A stretch of 64,000 bases of DNA from Streptomyces sp. YIM 121038 (GTDB lineage: Bacteria; Actinomycetota; Actinomycetes; Streptomycetales; Streptomycetaceae), in assembly GCF_006088715.1 (NCBI RefSeq), contig NZ_CP030771.1, positions 9,050,001-9,114,000 on the forward strand. Reading direction: 5' to 3'. The position numbers and the translations under genes were made by a program. A model generated the notes under the pieces. That model was not told the origin of the DNA, searched no databases, and was given only the letters and a program-made list of their open reading frames with translations. The stretch's first letter is position 1, and every line of letters starts with the position of its first letter. Positions 9,315 to 17,047 of this stretch are shown piece after piece.

Positions 9315-9384
9315 GCTGAACAAGCGCGTCCTCGATCAGAGGATGCCGCGCTCCTTCAGGTGATCGAGGACGCGCTTGTTCAGC
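9315..9384. repeat. 24-bp perfect inverted repeat over the end of the HTH gene
   Basis: Two exact 24-bp arms (9315-9338 and 9361-9384) are separated by 22 bases. The inner arm encodes the last residues of the HTH protein and the outer arm lies mostly past its stop codon. The hairpin is long enough to act as a terminator for the leftward gene, but it lacks a U-tract. It could also be a recombination or processing site. Confidence 0.8.
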
Positions 9385-9752
9385 TCAAGGATCTCGTCTC
9401 CCGTCAGGGATCCCTTGGTGGCGATAGCGGCGTGCGTGACGGCGTCGCCGACGTGCCGCTCCAGTTCAGCCTTCGGGATCTCGGTGACGGTCGTGTCGGG
9501 GTGGTCGGTGAGGGGCTCGCTGACGATCGGGTCGCCGCCGTCGAGGACGCGCGTGCAGCTGCCTGACGCCCACTGGAGGGCGACCTCGATGCCTGCGTAG
9601 GTGCGGTCCCAGACCTTGGTGCCGGCCTCGACGCGCTTCCAGGTGTCCTTGCTGATGCCGCCGCGCCGGGCGGCGGGCTCCACGCCGAGGCGCAGCTCGG
9701 TGCGGCGTTTCTGTACGAGCGTCGCGAGCCGCTCGAAGTCGGGGGTGGTCAT
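9336..9752 (-). CDS. HTH transcriptional regulator, probable repressor
   Basis: A 138-residue protein. Residues 5-65 resemble a degenerate XRE helix-turn-helix (RRTELRLGVEPAARRGGISKDTWKRVEAGTKVWD), followed by an acidic linker and a helical C-terminus (LTGDEILELNKRVLDHL). It is transcribed leftward, divergent from the HTH gene at 9940. Three tandem 10-bp AGGACCAG-type repeats sit directly upstream, and single copies occur near the 8948 gene. That is the layout of an immunity-type repressor between lysogeny and early genes, though the role is inferred. Confidence 0.65.
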   Translation of the reverse strand: MTTPDFERLATLVQKRRTELRLGVEPAARRGGISKDTWKRVEAGTKVWDRTYAGIEVALQWASGSCTRVLDGGDPIVSEPLTDHPDTTVTEIPKAELERHVGDAVTHAAIATKGSLTGDEILELNKRVLDHLKERGIL

Positions 9753-9767
9753 GACTCACATCTTCTC

Positions 9768-9797
9768 AGGACCAGCTAGGACCAGCTAGGACCAGGC
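9768..9797. promoter_or_regulatory. Three tandem 10-bp repeats, candidate repressor operator
   Basis: AGGACCAGCT, AGGACCAGCT and AGGACCAGGC follow each other without gaps, starting 16 bases upstream of the HTH gene start at 9752. Spacing of about one helical turn places all copies on one DNA face. Related single sites are at 9235-9242 (AGGACCAG) and 9846-9853 (AGGACCTG). Confidence 0.6.
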
Positions 9798-9895
9798 CAA
9801 AGGAGGCCGGAACGCGCCGGTAAGCAGGCGGAGAGTGAGCGAGTCAGGACCTGATCAACCGGATAGGTAGCCGCGAACATCAGCAGACATGTGCA

Positions 9896-9929
9896 CACTT
9901 CCGCTAGACATGGCCGCCCACTTCCGCTA
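9896..9929. promoter_or_regulatory. Direct repeat upstream of divergent HTH gene
   Basis: CACTTCCGCTA occurs at 9896-9906 and again at 9919-9929, 23 bp apart, ending 10 bases before the ATG at 9940. The position overlaps the expected promoter or leader, so it is a candidate operator for a regulator of the early operon. Confidence 0.5.
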
Positions 9930-9939
9930 ACTTCGATGC

Positions 9940-10188
9940 ATGGAAAGACCCCCCACCTACACGGTGAACGGGGCGGAAATCCGCAGGCTCCGCATGCAGG
10001 CGGGGCTGACCACCGAAGAGCTGGCACGAAAAGCACAGATCAGCAGGCGATACCTCGGCCACCTCGAAACCGGCTACCGCACCCGCATGAGACCGGACAC
10101 CTACGCCGGACTCCGCACAGCACTCGGCCTCCCGGCCGACTCCCGACAGCTCCTCGATCCCACCGAGGGCACATCCGAGAAGAGGTGA
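9940..10188 (+). CDS. XRE-family HTH regulator (early gene)
   Basis: An 82-residue protein that is nearly all one helix-turn-helix domain (AGLTTEELARKAQISRRYLGHLETG, about residues 21-45). It is the first gene of the rightward operon and divergent from the putative repressor gene. That position matches a Cro-like or early activator protein in temperate phages and AICEs. The assignment to Cro function is inference only. Confidence 0.8.
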   Translation: MERPPTYTVNGAEIRRLRMQAGLTTEELARKAQISRRYLGHLETGYRTRMRPDTYAGLRTALGLPADSRQLLDPTEGTSEKR

Positions 10189-10189
10189 C

Positions 10190-10564
10190 ATGCCCACGCG
10201 AAGCGGTCCCTCCGCCCCGCAGCTCGAGAGCTTCTACAACCTTGGCCTGGCGGCAGTGCTGCTCGGCCTCAAGACGAAGGACGAACACGAGAACGGCAGC
10301 AAGAAGGGCGAACGCTGGCTACGCGACGGCGTCAACCGGCTCGAAGACGGCAGCGAAGGCCGCCCGTTTCCCCACCACCGCATGAACGGCTGCCTGATGT
10401 TCAGCGAGAGCAATCTCGCCGAGATCGCCGAGATGCACCTCAACGCCCCCACCCAGGGGCCCCGCCGTCGGACCCGGCGCAAGAAGACCGCGCCGTCACA
10501 GGCGACGCCTTTGACTGAGGGCGCCAAGCGGCGACGCGGCTCTGAAATGCCGTCCGCCGCTTAG
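10190..10564 (+). CDS. Hypothetical protein with basic C-terminus
   Basis: A 124-residue product starting one base after the upstream HTH stop, so the two are co-translated. The N-terminal half is helical (LGLAAVLLGLKTKDEHENG) and the C-terminus is strongly basic (RRRTRRKKTAP), which suggests nucleic-acid binding. No known family was recognised. Confidence 0.6.
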   Translation: MPTRSGPSAPQLESFYNLGLAAVLLGLKTKDEHENGSKKGERWLRDGVNRLEDGSEGRPFPHHRMNGCLMFSESNLAEIAEMHLNAPTQGPRRRTRRKKTAPSQATPLTEGAKRRRGSEMPSAA

Positions 10565-10565
10565 C

Positions 10566-10621
10566 GCGGTGTTGCGGCCCCAACCGCCGGGCCTTCACAC
10601 ACCGGCAGCCGGGGCCACCGC
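10566..10621. terminator. GC-rich hairpin after early HTH operon
   Basis: Nested arms (GCGG..GGCCCC with GGGGCC.CCGC, plus an inner CGCCGG/CCGGC pairing) lie just after the stop at 10564. There is no U-tract, as is usual in Streptomyces. Confidence 0.4.
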
Positions 10622-10681
10622 GGCCCGTGAGCCGCGAGATCCACCCACACCATCCACAGAGAAGAGGAGTGGACCAACATC

Positions 10682-10960
10682 ATGGTCTCATCCCCGAACG
10701 AAGAACCCATGGCCTATGTGGTCATGATCGGCGGGCTGCCCCTGGCTGCTGCTTCCTCGTTGGAGGCCGCCCAGGCGGACGCCGAGGAAGGCGAGAAGCG
10801 CTACGCCATGAAGGGCGAGAGCCGCTGGGACGAGTACCGCCCCGGCAAGGAGTGGCGGCTGATGAGCCGCCCGGAGGGGCGTCGCCGCTTCGCGTGGACC
10901 CAGCGCTGGGTTGCCGCTGTACCCCTCCTCGCCGACGACCTCTCCGGCGGTGCGTCGTGA
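10682..10960 (+). CDS. Hypothetical protein
   Basis: A 92-residue product with a GAAGAGGAG-type ribosome site. It contains a small alpha-beta segment (YVVMIGGLPLAAASSLEAAQADAEEG) that resembles short phage proteins reporting a display-type fold, but no family is recognised. It overlaps the next gene by four bases and is the first of a tightly coupled run that reaches 16.8 kb. Confidence 0.6.
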   Translation: MVSSPNEEPMAYVVMIGGLPLAAASSLEAAQADAEEGEKRYAMKGESRWDEYRPGKEWRLMSRPEGRRRFAWTQRWVAAVPLLADDLSGGAS

Positions 10961-11223
10961 CGAGCGTCCCGAAGCTGAAGTCCACGCGGGAGTACGCGGA
11001 AGCGATCACCGAGCTGCGGGACATGGTTCCGGCGGAGTCCCAGTACCGCATGTTCGACCTGCTGACGGCGGTCGTCGAGTACGTCACGGACGACGCCCGC
11101 GTGAAGACTCTCCGCGAGGCCGCCGAGCTCGGCCGTGAGTTGAGCCGTCAGGGCTACAGCGCGCAGGAGATCGCCAAGAAGCTCGACCGCAAGGCCGATG
11201 CCATGGAGGGCGGCGCATCATGA
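10957..11223 (+). CDS. Hypothetical helical protein
   Basis: 88 residues from a GTG overlapping the previous stop. It is predicted to be all-helical, and the C-terminal segment ELSRQGYSAQEIAKKLDRKA looks like a helix-turn-helix. It overlaps the antirepressor gene by four bases, so it may be functionally linked to it. Confidence 0.6.
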   Translation: MTSVPKLKSTREYAEAITELRDMVPAESQYRMFDLLTAVVEYVTDDARVKTLREAAELGRELSRQGYSAQEIAKKLDRKADAMEGGAS

Positions 11224-12026
11224 CGACTCCGCTGGTGTTCACGTTCCCGGAGACCGCGCAGCACGTGCGCTCCGTGGTGATCGACGGCGAACCGTGGTTC
11301 GTCGCGAAGGACGTAACCGACGTGCTCGGTCTGGCGAACGGCCGCGACGCCGTCGGGCGCCTGCCGAAGCGCATGAAGAGTTCCGTCGTCATCTCCGACG
11401 GAACCCCCGGCAACCCCACCAAGACCCTGATCCGCGAATCGGGCGTCTACCGACTGATCATGCGGAGCAACCTTCCGGCCGCCGAACGCTTTCAGGACTG
11501 GCTCGCAGAAGAGGTAATCCCGGCGATCCGCCAGACCGGCTCGTACACGGTCGAGCCCGCGGCCCCGCGGCTGCCGGACCTGACCACCCCGCAGGGCGTC
11601 CTGGCTCTGGCCGAGCAGTTCAAGGCGACCGCCGAGCAGTTGGTGGAGGCGGACCGGAAGCTGAAGGAACTGGAGCCGAAGGCGCTGGCGCACGACACGC
11701 TGATGGCTGCGGCCGACGGTGATCTGCTGGTGCGGCAGGCGGCGAAGACGATCGGCTGGCAGGAGAAGCAGCTTCGGCACTTCCTCCTCGACGAGAAGCT
11801 GATCTACCGCCGTCAGGCGACGTGCGGCGCCACCCAGTACGACTTCTACGCGGCGCACGCCGACTGCTTCGACGCGGTCGAGAAGGTCGTCGAGCACACG
11901 TGGGGGTCCTGCGCGCACTACACGCTGATGCTCACCCCGCGCGGCCTGTCGTTCGTGCAGATGCGGATCGGCAAGAGGGCCGCCGAGATGCGGGCCGCGA
12001 TCGAGGGCGGTGCCCGCGATGAGTGA
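11220..12026 (+). CDS. Phage antirepressor, Bro-N plus KilAC domains
   Basis: 268 residues. Residues 5-110 form a BRO-N domain (VVIDGEPWFVAKDVTDVLGL, ESGVYRLIMRSNLPAAERFQ, WLAEEVIPAIRQTGSY). Residues 150-262 form a KilAC/ANT domain (DLLVRQAAKTIGWQEKQLRHFL). This two-domain build is the standard phage antirepressor that binds DNA or counteracts the repressor. It follows the early regulators, as in many temperate actinophages. It overlaps the next gene by eight bases. Confidence 0.9.
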   Translation: MTTPLVFTFPETAQHVRSVVIDGEPWFVAKDVTDVLGLANGRDAVGRLPKRMKSSVVISDGTPGNPTKTLIRESGVYRLIMRSNLPAAERFQDWLAEEVIPAIRQTGSYTVEPAAPRLPDLTTPQGVLALAEQFKATAEQLVEADRKLKELEPKALAHDTLMAAADGDLLVRQAAKTIGWQEKQLRHFLLDEKLIYRRQATCGATQYDFYAAHADCFDAVEKVVEHTWGSCAHYTLMLTPRGLSFVQMRIGKRAAEMRAAIEGGARDE

Positions 12027-12447
12027 TCTGTTCGAGGAGATCGTGGCTGGGGTTGCGCAGCCGTCGGTGTGGCAGACGGCGTTCGGTATCGAGGAGGAGT
12101 ACCTCCAGGCGGAGCGGCCGGGCGGCTACGAGGTCGAGGAGATCGGCCACCGCACGTGGGAGCGCCTGTCGGAGGAGGACCGCGAGACCGCGCTGCCTGA
12201 GCTGTTCTACGCGGCGTGGGAGAACCGTCAGCAGCAGCTGGATGAGCGGGCTCGCTGGGAGCGGGAGGGGTCGCTGAAGAAGGAGCTTCAGCCGCTGCTG
12301 GCCCGCTACGGCGAGCTGACCGAAGCGGGGGCTCCGGTGCCGCCGGGACTGGCGGCGTCGATCGCGCAGCTGACGTTCCGGCTGATGGTGCCGTGTGATC
12401 CGTCGTGCGAGTGCCCGGCCTGCAGCACGGCTGGGGGTGCGTCGTGA
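12019..12447 (+). CDS. Hypothetical protein
   Basis: 142 residues from the ATG at 12019, inside the 3' end of the antirepressor gene. It is acidic and helical, ending in a short cysteine cluster (CDPSCECPAC) that could bind a metal. No family is recognised. Confidence 0.6.
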   Translation: MSDLFEEIVAGVAQPSVWQTAFGIEEEYLQAERPGGYEVEEIGHRTWERLSEEDRETALPELFYAAWENRQQQLDERARWEREGSLKKELQPLLARYGELTEAGAPVPPGLAASIAQLTFRLMVPCDPSCECPACSTAGGAS

Positions 12448-12653
12448 GTGCCCGCGACGAGCTGTTCTTGCATCTGCCGGACACGTTGTGGCTGAGTAAG
12501 CGTGACGCGCTGCTCGACGCCTACCGCGCCGAGGTGCTCCGGGAAGCGGCGGTCATGGCCGCTGCGCGAAGTGGGTGCCCGTGCAATGCGGCGGAGGCGA
12601 TCGCGCACGATCTGCGGCGCGCGGCCGCCGAGGGTGGTGGCCGGGATGCCTAA
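12444..12653 (+). CDS. Hypothetical protein
   Basis: 69 residues from a GTG in a four-base overlap. It is helical, with a CPC motif mid-protein (SGCPCNAAEAIAHDLRRA). Nothing more can be assigned. Confidence 0.55.
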   Translation: MSARDELFLHLPDTLWLSKRDALLDAYRAEVLREAAVMAAARSGCPCNAAEAIAHDLRRAAAEGGGRDA

Positions 12654-13155
12654 CCGTCTGTCGCCGCAGCGCGAAGCCGAGATCCGTGAACAGCGCACCG
12701 CGTGGGGCTTTAGCGAGGATCCCGATGAAGCGGTCCCCTACGAGATGCTGGACGACCTGCTCCGCGAGTTCGACCGGGTCCGCGCCGAACGCGACGCCGC
12801 TCAGGCGGAGACGGTTCGGCTTGCGGGGCTGCTGGGTGAGCGTGGCGCGGAGCTGGAGTCGCTGCGCGGCAAGGCTGCTGCTGCGGACGGCTACTACCGG
12901 CAGATCAAGGAACAGGCCGAGGAGCTCAACCAGCTGCGCCGCGAGCTGGAGCGGCGCCGCGGCGGCCGGCTTCCCCGGGTGTCGCTGGAGGAACAGGCCG
13001 CGCGCGAGACGGATCCGGCTCGCCGGGCTGCGCTGCGGATGATCGGCCAGCCCGCGCACTTCGGGTCGTGCGGCACGAACTCAAGTGGGCACCGGCTCGT
13101 GAACGGTCACTGCGTGTACTGCGGCACTCCGTCGGCTGAGGCGGGTGATCGGTGA
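12646..13155 (+). CDS. Coiled-coil protein with C-terminal zinc-finger-like cluster
   Basis: 169 residues. A long heptad-rich coiled coil runs from about residue 35 to 110 (LLREFDRVRAERDAAQAETV and following). The C-terminus has two cysteine pairs (GSCGTNSSGH and GHCVYCGTP) that look like a small zinc-binding site. It is coupled to its neighbours on both sides. Function unknown. Confidence 0.6.
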   Translation: MPNRLSPQREAEIREQRTAWGFSEDPDEAVPYEMLDDLLREFDRVRAERDAAQAETVRLAGLLGERGAELESLRGKAAAADGYYRQIKEQAEELNQLRRELERRRGGRLPRVSLEEQAARETDPARRAALRMIGQPAHFGSCGTNSSGHRLVNGHCVYCGTPSAEAGDR

Positions 13156-13400
13156 TGGCGATCGACATGCCGCGCCCGATTGAGGCCCTGGACCGTGCGC
13201 TGCACGCGCTGGAGGCGGACGCTCAGCGGCTGGCGTTGCAGGACGCGTACCGGCACGTGCCGGAGCCGCTGGAGGCCGAGTTCGCTGCCCTCGCGATCAC
13301 GCACCCCGAGGCGTGCTCCACCGCCGCCGACTATCCCGGCTGGGCTGAGCAGCTTGCCGCCCTCGCCGAAACCAACCGCCGCCCCAAGGAGGGGTCATGA
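13152..13400 (+). CDS. Hypothetical helical protein
   Basis: 82 residues; translation may begin at GTG 13152 or ATG 13155, both within the overlap with the upstream stop. It is mainly helical with no recognisable motif, and overlaps the next gene by four bases. Confidence 0.5.
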   Translation: MMAIDMPRPIEALDRALHALEADAQRLALQDAYRHVPEPLEAEFAALAITHPEACSTAADYPGWAEQLAALAETNRRPKEGS

Positions 13401-13942
13401 GGTGCGATGAGCCCTACGAGGGCAACGAGTACACGGGCTGCACGAAGGACCTGGGGCACCCCGGGGACCACGAGTACTACGGCAAGCAGTGGCCCCGGCC
13501 GGTCAAGGCGGGCGAGCTGACGGACGACGTCCTTGCTCTGATCCCCGACCAGTGGGACGTGGACGAGCGCGGTTACTACCTCGCCTTCGAGGTCACGAAC
13601 GTCTACCCCATCAAGGTCGGCGCCGAGTCCGAGGACGACGCGCTGAGGCAGTACGACGACTACGTGGACCTGCCTGATTTCAACCGTGAGACCGCGATCG
13701 ACGGATCCGTCGAGGTGCGGCGGCCGACCCAGTACGAACGGTCGGGCATGACTGGTGCACCGATCGGGCCGGTGATCGCTTGCCCTGGCTGCGGCAAGCA
13801 GGCCATGCAGCGGTCCTGGTTCCACAACCCGCTGCGTAAGTGCCACGGGCCCATCAAGTGGAGGGAAACACGCGCTCCGAGCCCTCGCTGGCGCTGGAGC
13901 AGGGACCATGAGGCGCACGCCGGACAGGCGGTGGCATCGTGA
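13397..13942 (+). CDS. Hypothetical protein with zinc-ribbon-like ends
   Basis: 181 residues. The N-terminus holds CDEPYEGNEYTGC followed by LGHPGDH, a Cys-Cys-His-His pattern seen in many small actinophage proteins. A second CPGCGKQ pair lies at about 130, and the last 30 residues are basic. The middle is acidic. No enzymatic motif was seen. Confidence 0.55.
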   Translation: MRCDEPYEGNEYTGCTKDLGHPGDHEYYGKQWPRPVKAGELTDDVLALIPDQWDVDERGYYLAFEVTNVYPIKVGAESEDDALRQYDDYVDLPDFNRETAIDGSVEVRRPTQYERSGMTGAPIGPVIACPGCGKQAMQRSWFHNPLRKCHGPIKWRETRAPSPRWRWSRDHEAHAGQAVAS

Positions 13943-14349
13943 CCGAGCCGATCACCAGGGAACTGCTCGCTGAGGTCGCGCAGTCGCATCCGGGCGACTG
14001 GTACGACGGCGAGTGGCGTAGCGAGTACATCGAGTCCACGCCGGACCGGTACGGGCACTACGTGGTCCGCCACCAGGAGTCGGGCGAGGTTCTGGCGGAG
14101 CTGCCGGACTGGGCAGGCGGGATCGCCCTGTTCATCGCCGACGCCCACGACCACACACCCGTACTGCTGGCTGGCGTCCAGCGCCTGACGGCACGGATCA
14201 CACAGCTGGAAGACGCGGCCGTATGCCCGTCCGTCTCCCGCCTCGGCCACGCCCGCTGCTGCCTGCCGGTCCGGCATCGCGGTGACCACCAGACCGCGGA
14301 CAAACGCCGGTACTGGGACGACCACCACGCCGCAGGGGAGGCGCTGTGA
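13939..14349 (+). CDS. Hypothetical protein with HxGDH motif
   Basis: 136 residues from a GTG. The C-terminus contains CCLPVRHRGDH, echoing the GHPGDH of the preceding gene, so the two may share a zinc-binding module. The middle part is a small beta-rich region (YGHYVVRHQESGEVLAELP). Function unknown. Confidence 0.55.
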   Translation: MTEPITRELLAEVAQSHPGDWYDGEWRSEYIESTPDRYGHYVVRHQESGEVLAELPDWAGGIALFIADAHDHTPVLLAGVQRLTARITQLEDAAVCPSVSRLGHARCCLPVRHRGDHQTADKRRYWDDHHAAGEAL

Positions 14350-14909
14350 CCGCCGTGAAGTGCTCGTGCATGTTCGGCCCGCGTACCGGCCTGAATGGCG
14401 AGATCGTCCACTCCGGCGACTGCCGGGTCATCAACCCGGTGCGCCACGCCTCGTGGCAGGCGATTCTCGCGCTCGTCGAGGACCTGCCTCGAGAGACCGG
14501 TGGCACGGACCGCAGTATCGGCGAGTTCACCGAGGACGGCCTGGGCGGCAGCTCCATGCGCGCCACATACAAGGTCGGCCAGGTGGACGGCTCCGACATG
14601 GTCTACACGATCACCGTGACCGTCGAGCAATCGGCCGATCACAAGGACAAGTTCTGGGGGCCCGGCGGCACCCGAGACGGAGATGACCCGACCAGGCGCG
14701 TGGTCGTCGGCGGCGAGCACTTCATGCTCGGTGACGATCGTCCGGGCGACGGATTCAAGGGGTTCGGCGGGCGCCGCTTCGACATCCAATTCTTCGACGG
14801 CCGCACCGTCACGACGCGCGACCTCTGGTACCAGGGCGTGGTCCCTCCCAAGTGGCGTGAGCGCTACCCCGACAACGCCCGCTTCGTCACCACCCAGGAG
14901 GCGCTGTGA
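14346..14909 (+). CDS. Hypothetical protein
   Basis: 187 residues from a GTG. Three cysteines near the N-terminus (KCSCMFGP, HSGDC) may bind metal. The centre is beta-rich (DMVYTITVTVEQSADHKDKF) and the C-terminus is aromatic. It is the largest gene in this mini-gene run; no family is recognised. Confidence 0.55.
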   Translation: MTAVKCSCMFGPRTGLNGEIVHSGDCRVINPVRHASWQAILALVEDLPRETGGTDRSIGEFTEDGLGGSSMRATYKVGQVDGSDMVYTITVTVEQSADHKDKFWGPGGTRDGDDPTRRVVVGGEHFMLGDDRPGDGFKGFGGRRFDIQFFDGRTVTTRDLWYQGVVPPKWRERYPDNARFVTTQEAL

Positions 14910-15112
14910 CTGCCGACGAGTTCAAGGCCCTGTGCCCAGTCGGTACTCGGGTCGCCGCGTACCCGATGACTCGCGACGAGGAGCCGCTCCTCACTGCCAC
15001 CCGCACCCCGGCCTGGAATCTCGGCCACGGGGCTCCGGTCGTGTCCGTCGAGGGCTACGCGGGCGGCATCTGCCTCACCCACATCGACATCCGCACCGGA
15101 GGCACGTCGTGA
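14906..15112 (+). CDS. Hypothetical small protein
   Basis: 68 residues from GTG. Beta-rich with the sequence CPVGTRVAAYP near the start, resembling small SH3-like folds (FKALCPVGTRVAAYP). Coupled by four-base overlaps to both neighbours. Confidence 0.5.
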   Translation: MTADEFKALCPVGTRVAAYPMTRDEEPLLTATRTPAWNLGHGAPVVSVEGYAGGICLTHIDIRTGGTS

Positions 15113-15426
15113 AGAGGTTCGCTGATCTGTCCCGCCCGATGGCCCTGCTCCGCCTCCTGGCCCTGGACCATCCTGACCTGCCCGCAGCGGACGTGCAGAT
15201 CTCACCGATCTACCCCGACCGCCTCACCTTGTCCATCCACAACAACCTGAGCGCCTTCGAAGCGTGGCGTGAGGCCCTCGGCCTCGACCCGGCGGAGGTC
15301 AAGCACAAGCTGCAGAGCGGCGACACGACGACCGTCCTCATCGCCGTCGGCCAGGTCGCCGACGCCACCGTCGAACTCGTCGGCTACGCCCGCAACCTGA
15401 CACTCGTCGCACAGGCGGTGGCGTGA
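15109..15426 (+). CDS. Hypothetical protein
   Basis: 105 residues from GTG, alpha-beta in composition (NLSAFEAWREALGLDPAEV). No recognisable domain. Four-base overlaps link it to adjacent genes. Confidence 0.5.
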   Translation: MKRFADLSRPMALLRLLALDHPDLPAADVQISPIYPDRLTLSIHNNLSAFEAWREALGLDPAEVKHKLQSGDTTTVLIAVGQVADATVELVGYARNLTLVAQAVA

Positions 15427-15629
15427 TGGCGACTGAGATCGAGCCGCGCCGTTTGGAGGATCTGGAGGAGGACGCGCTCGTCCAGGTGGAGCGGGAGTGG
15501 CAGCGCCGGGCCCGCGGCCGCAAGCCGTGGACGAACTGCGAGTACGTCGACCAGATCGAGCGTGTCCACGCCCGCTACACGGCCCGCCGCGCCTGGCTCG
15601 CCAAACACGGGCAGGGGGTGGGGTCGTGA
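15423..15629 (+). CDS. Hypothetical small basic protein
   Basis: 68 residues (GTG 15423, or ATG 15426). Helical and rich in Arg and Glu (RRLEDLEEDALVQVEREWQR), consistent with a short coiled coil. Function unknown. Confidence 0.5.
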   Translation: MMATEIEPRRLEDLEEDALVQVEREWQRRARGRKPWTNCEYVDQIERVHARYTARRAWLAKHGQGVGS

Positions 15630-15820
15630 CCGCGATCGTTCCGGAGCCGAATCTGCTCGCCGATCTGCCGTCGATGCCTGCAGGGGCTGACCCCGTGCTG
15701 CTTCCCCGCCTGCTGCGGGGGCTGGGGCTCACCGACTACCAGCGGTCGATCAACGACGGGCTCGTCGAGTCCTTCGAGGAGTACTGCAGCCGCATCAGCG
15801 CCAAGGAGGCGACACCATGA
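15626..15820 (+). CDS. Hypothetical small protein
   Basis: 64 residues from GTG. It contains LLRGLGLTDYQRSINDGLVESF, a possible helical hairpin. No family recognised; overlaps both neighbours by four bases. Confidence 0.5.
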   Translation: MTAIVPEPNLLADLPSMPAGADPVLLPRLLRGLGLTDYQRSINDGLVESFEEYCSRISAKEATP

Positions 15821-16017
15821 GCGATCATCCGGCCCCGGAGGAGCGGCTGGCTGAGCTGCGGGCTGCCGCGCGGGACCGGCTGGCGGCCCGGGAACAGGCT
15901 GTCGCCCGGCAGGACCCGATGCTTGCCGACCTGGAGCAGTTCCTGGTCGAGGGCGCCGAGCTGGAGCTCCTGTACCAGCTCGGGCTCGGCCACCTCGACG
16001 AGGGAGGCATGCCGTGA
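15817..16017 (+). CDS. Hypothetical small helical protein
   Basis: 66 residues, almost all helical and Ala/Glu/Arg-rich (EERLAELRAAARDRLAARE). Coupled to the DUF6197 gene by a four-base overlap. Function unknown. Confidence 0.5.
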   Translation: MSDHPAPEERLAELRAAARDRLAAREQAVARQDPMLADLEQFLVEGAELELLYQLGLGHLDEGGMP

Positions 16018-16388
16018 CCACCGAAACCAAGCCGCGCAACACCGATGTTGCCGACGCCCTCGACAGGGCCGCCGACCACATCGAACGCTACGGCTGGGCA
16101 CAGGGCGCCCTATACGACGGACGACAGGCCGAAGGCGCGCCGACCAGCGAATGCCGGGTCTGCGCGATCGGAGCCATCAACACCGCCGTCTACGGCAGCC
16201 CCAGCTACCCGGCCTACGACTCCCCGCACCACGATCTGGCCCTGCTCGCCGAGCGCTGGCTGCGCGTCTACCTCCAGCTCGACACGGTGACGCTCCCGGA
16301 GTGGAACGACGCGCTCGGACGCACGCAGGAGCAGGTGGTGCAGGCGATGCGCGACACCGCGAAACGGCTGCGCGAGGAGACGCCATGA
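16014..16388 (+). CDS. DUF6197 family protein, copy 1
   Basis: 124 residues. It shows the DUF6197 pattern: a helix ending in HIERYGWAQGALYD, a CRVCAIGAINTAVYG motif, then WNDALGRTQEQVVQAMRDTA. The cysteine and the WND motif are the conserved points. The element carries a second copy at 50855-51391. The family is common on Streptomyces plasmids and prophages and has no established function. Confidence 0.7.
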   Translation: MTTETKPRNTDVADALDRAADHIERYGWAQGALYDGRQAEGAPTSECRVCAIGAINTAVYGSPSYPAYDSPHHDLALLAERWLRVYLQLDTVTLPEWNDALGRTQEQVVQAMRDTAKRLREETP

Positions 16389-16846
16389 GCATCGCCGACC
16401 TGATCACCGGATGGCGGGGCACCGGAAGCCGCCGCGCCATCGACGAAGTGCGGCGGCTCCGCGAGGAGGTCTTCCAACTCCGGGGCTTCCTGCAACAAGC
16501 GGGCGACGAACTCGCACTGCTGCAGTGGGACCTGACCGTCGCCAACAGCCATCTCGGCAAAGCCGAACTGCTGGTCGTGCATCTCGACGCGGACATCGAA
16601 GACCTCACCAAGGAACGCGACGCCCTGCAAGAGGAAGTCACCTCCCTGCGCCAGAGGTTCGCCGCTCAGCTGGCGGCCGAGGCGAATGCGGCCGCGATCC
16701 GGGTGCCGCCCGTCTACCGCGACACCTCCGACCCCGACGACCAGGCCACCGAACCCATCCGAGTCTTGACGCTGGCCGAGGCGTTCGGCAGCACCGACCC
16801 GACGCACGTGCCCGCCTGGGCCCTCAAGACCGGCCCGGCCGCCTAG
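16385..16846 (+). CDS. Coiled-coil protein
   Basis: 153 residues. Residues 20-95 form a long coiled coil (DEVRRLREEVFQLRGFL, LTKERDALQEEVTSLRQRF). The C-terminus is proline-rich. It is the last gene of the coupled run and is followed by a 14-bp-stem hairpin. Function unknown. Confidence 0.6.
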   Translation: MSIADLITGWRGTGSRRAIDEVRRLREEVFQLRGFLQQAGDELALLQWDLTVANSHLGKAELLVVHLDADIEDLTKERDALQEEVTSLRQRFAAQLAAEANAAAIRVPPVYRDTSDPDDQATEPIRVLTLAEAFGSTDPTHVPAWALKTGPAA

Positions 16847-16848
16847 TC

Positions 16849-16892
16849 CGCCGGTCGGCCGCAGGATCCCGCGACGCCGCGGCCGACCGGCG
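16849..16892. terminator. 14-bp perfect hairpin
   Basis: CGCCGGTCGGCCGC and its exact complement are separated by 16 bases, directly after the stop codon at 16846. A factor-independent-type Streptomyces terminator without U-tract, or an mRNA processing site, fits. Confidence 0.6.
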
Positions 16893-16921
16893 CACCACCT
16901 TCAGTCTTCTTGGAGAACCTC

Positions 16922-17047
16922 ATGGATCACTTCGTTCAGGACGTCCTGTTTCCCGACACCGACCTGCAGCAGGCCGGATGGGCGATGCCCGCGCCGCGCG
17001 GCGAAGAGGCGGACGATGGGCCGCAGCCCGCAGAGGACGCGGCCTGA
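16922..17047 (+). CDS. Small acidic protein before sliding clamp
   Basis: 41 residues (MDHFVQDVLFPDT...), with a GGAG ribosome site and a one-base overlap with the clamp gene (TGATG). It is very acidic at the C-terminus. It could be a leader cistron or a small clamp partner. Function unknown. Confidence 0.5.
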   Translation: MDHFVQDVLFPDTDLQQAGWAMPAPRGEEADDGPQPAEDAA

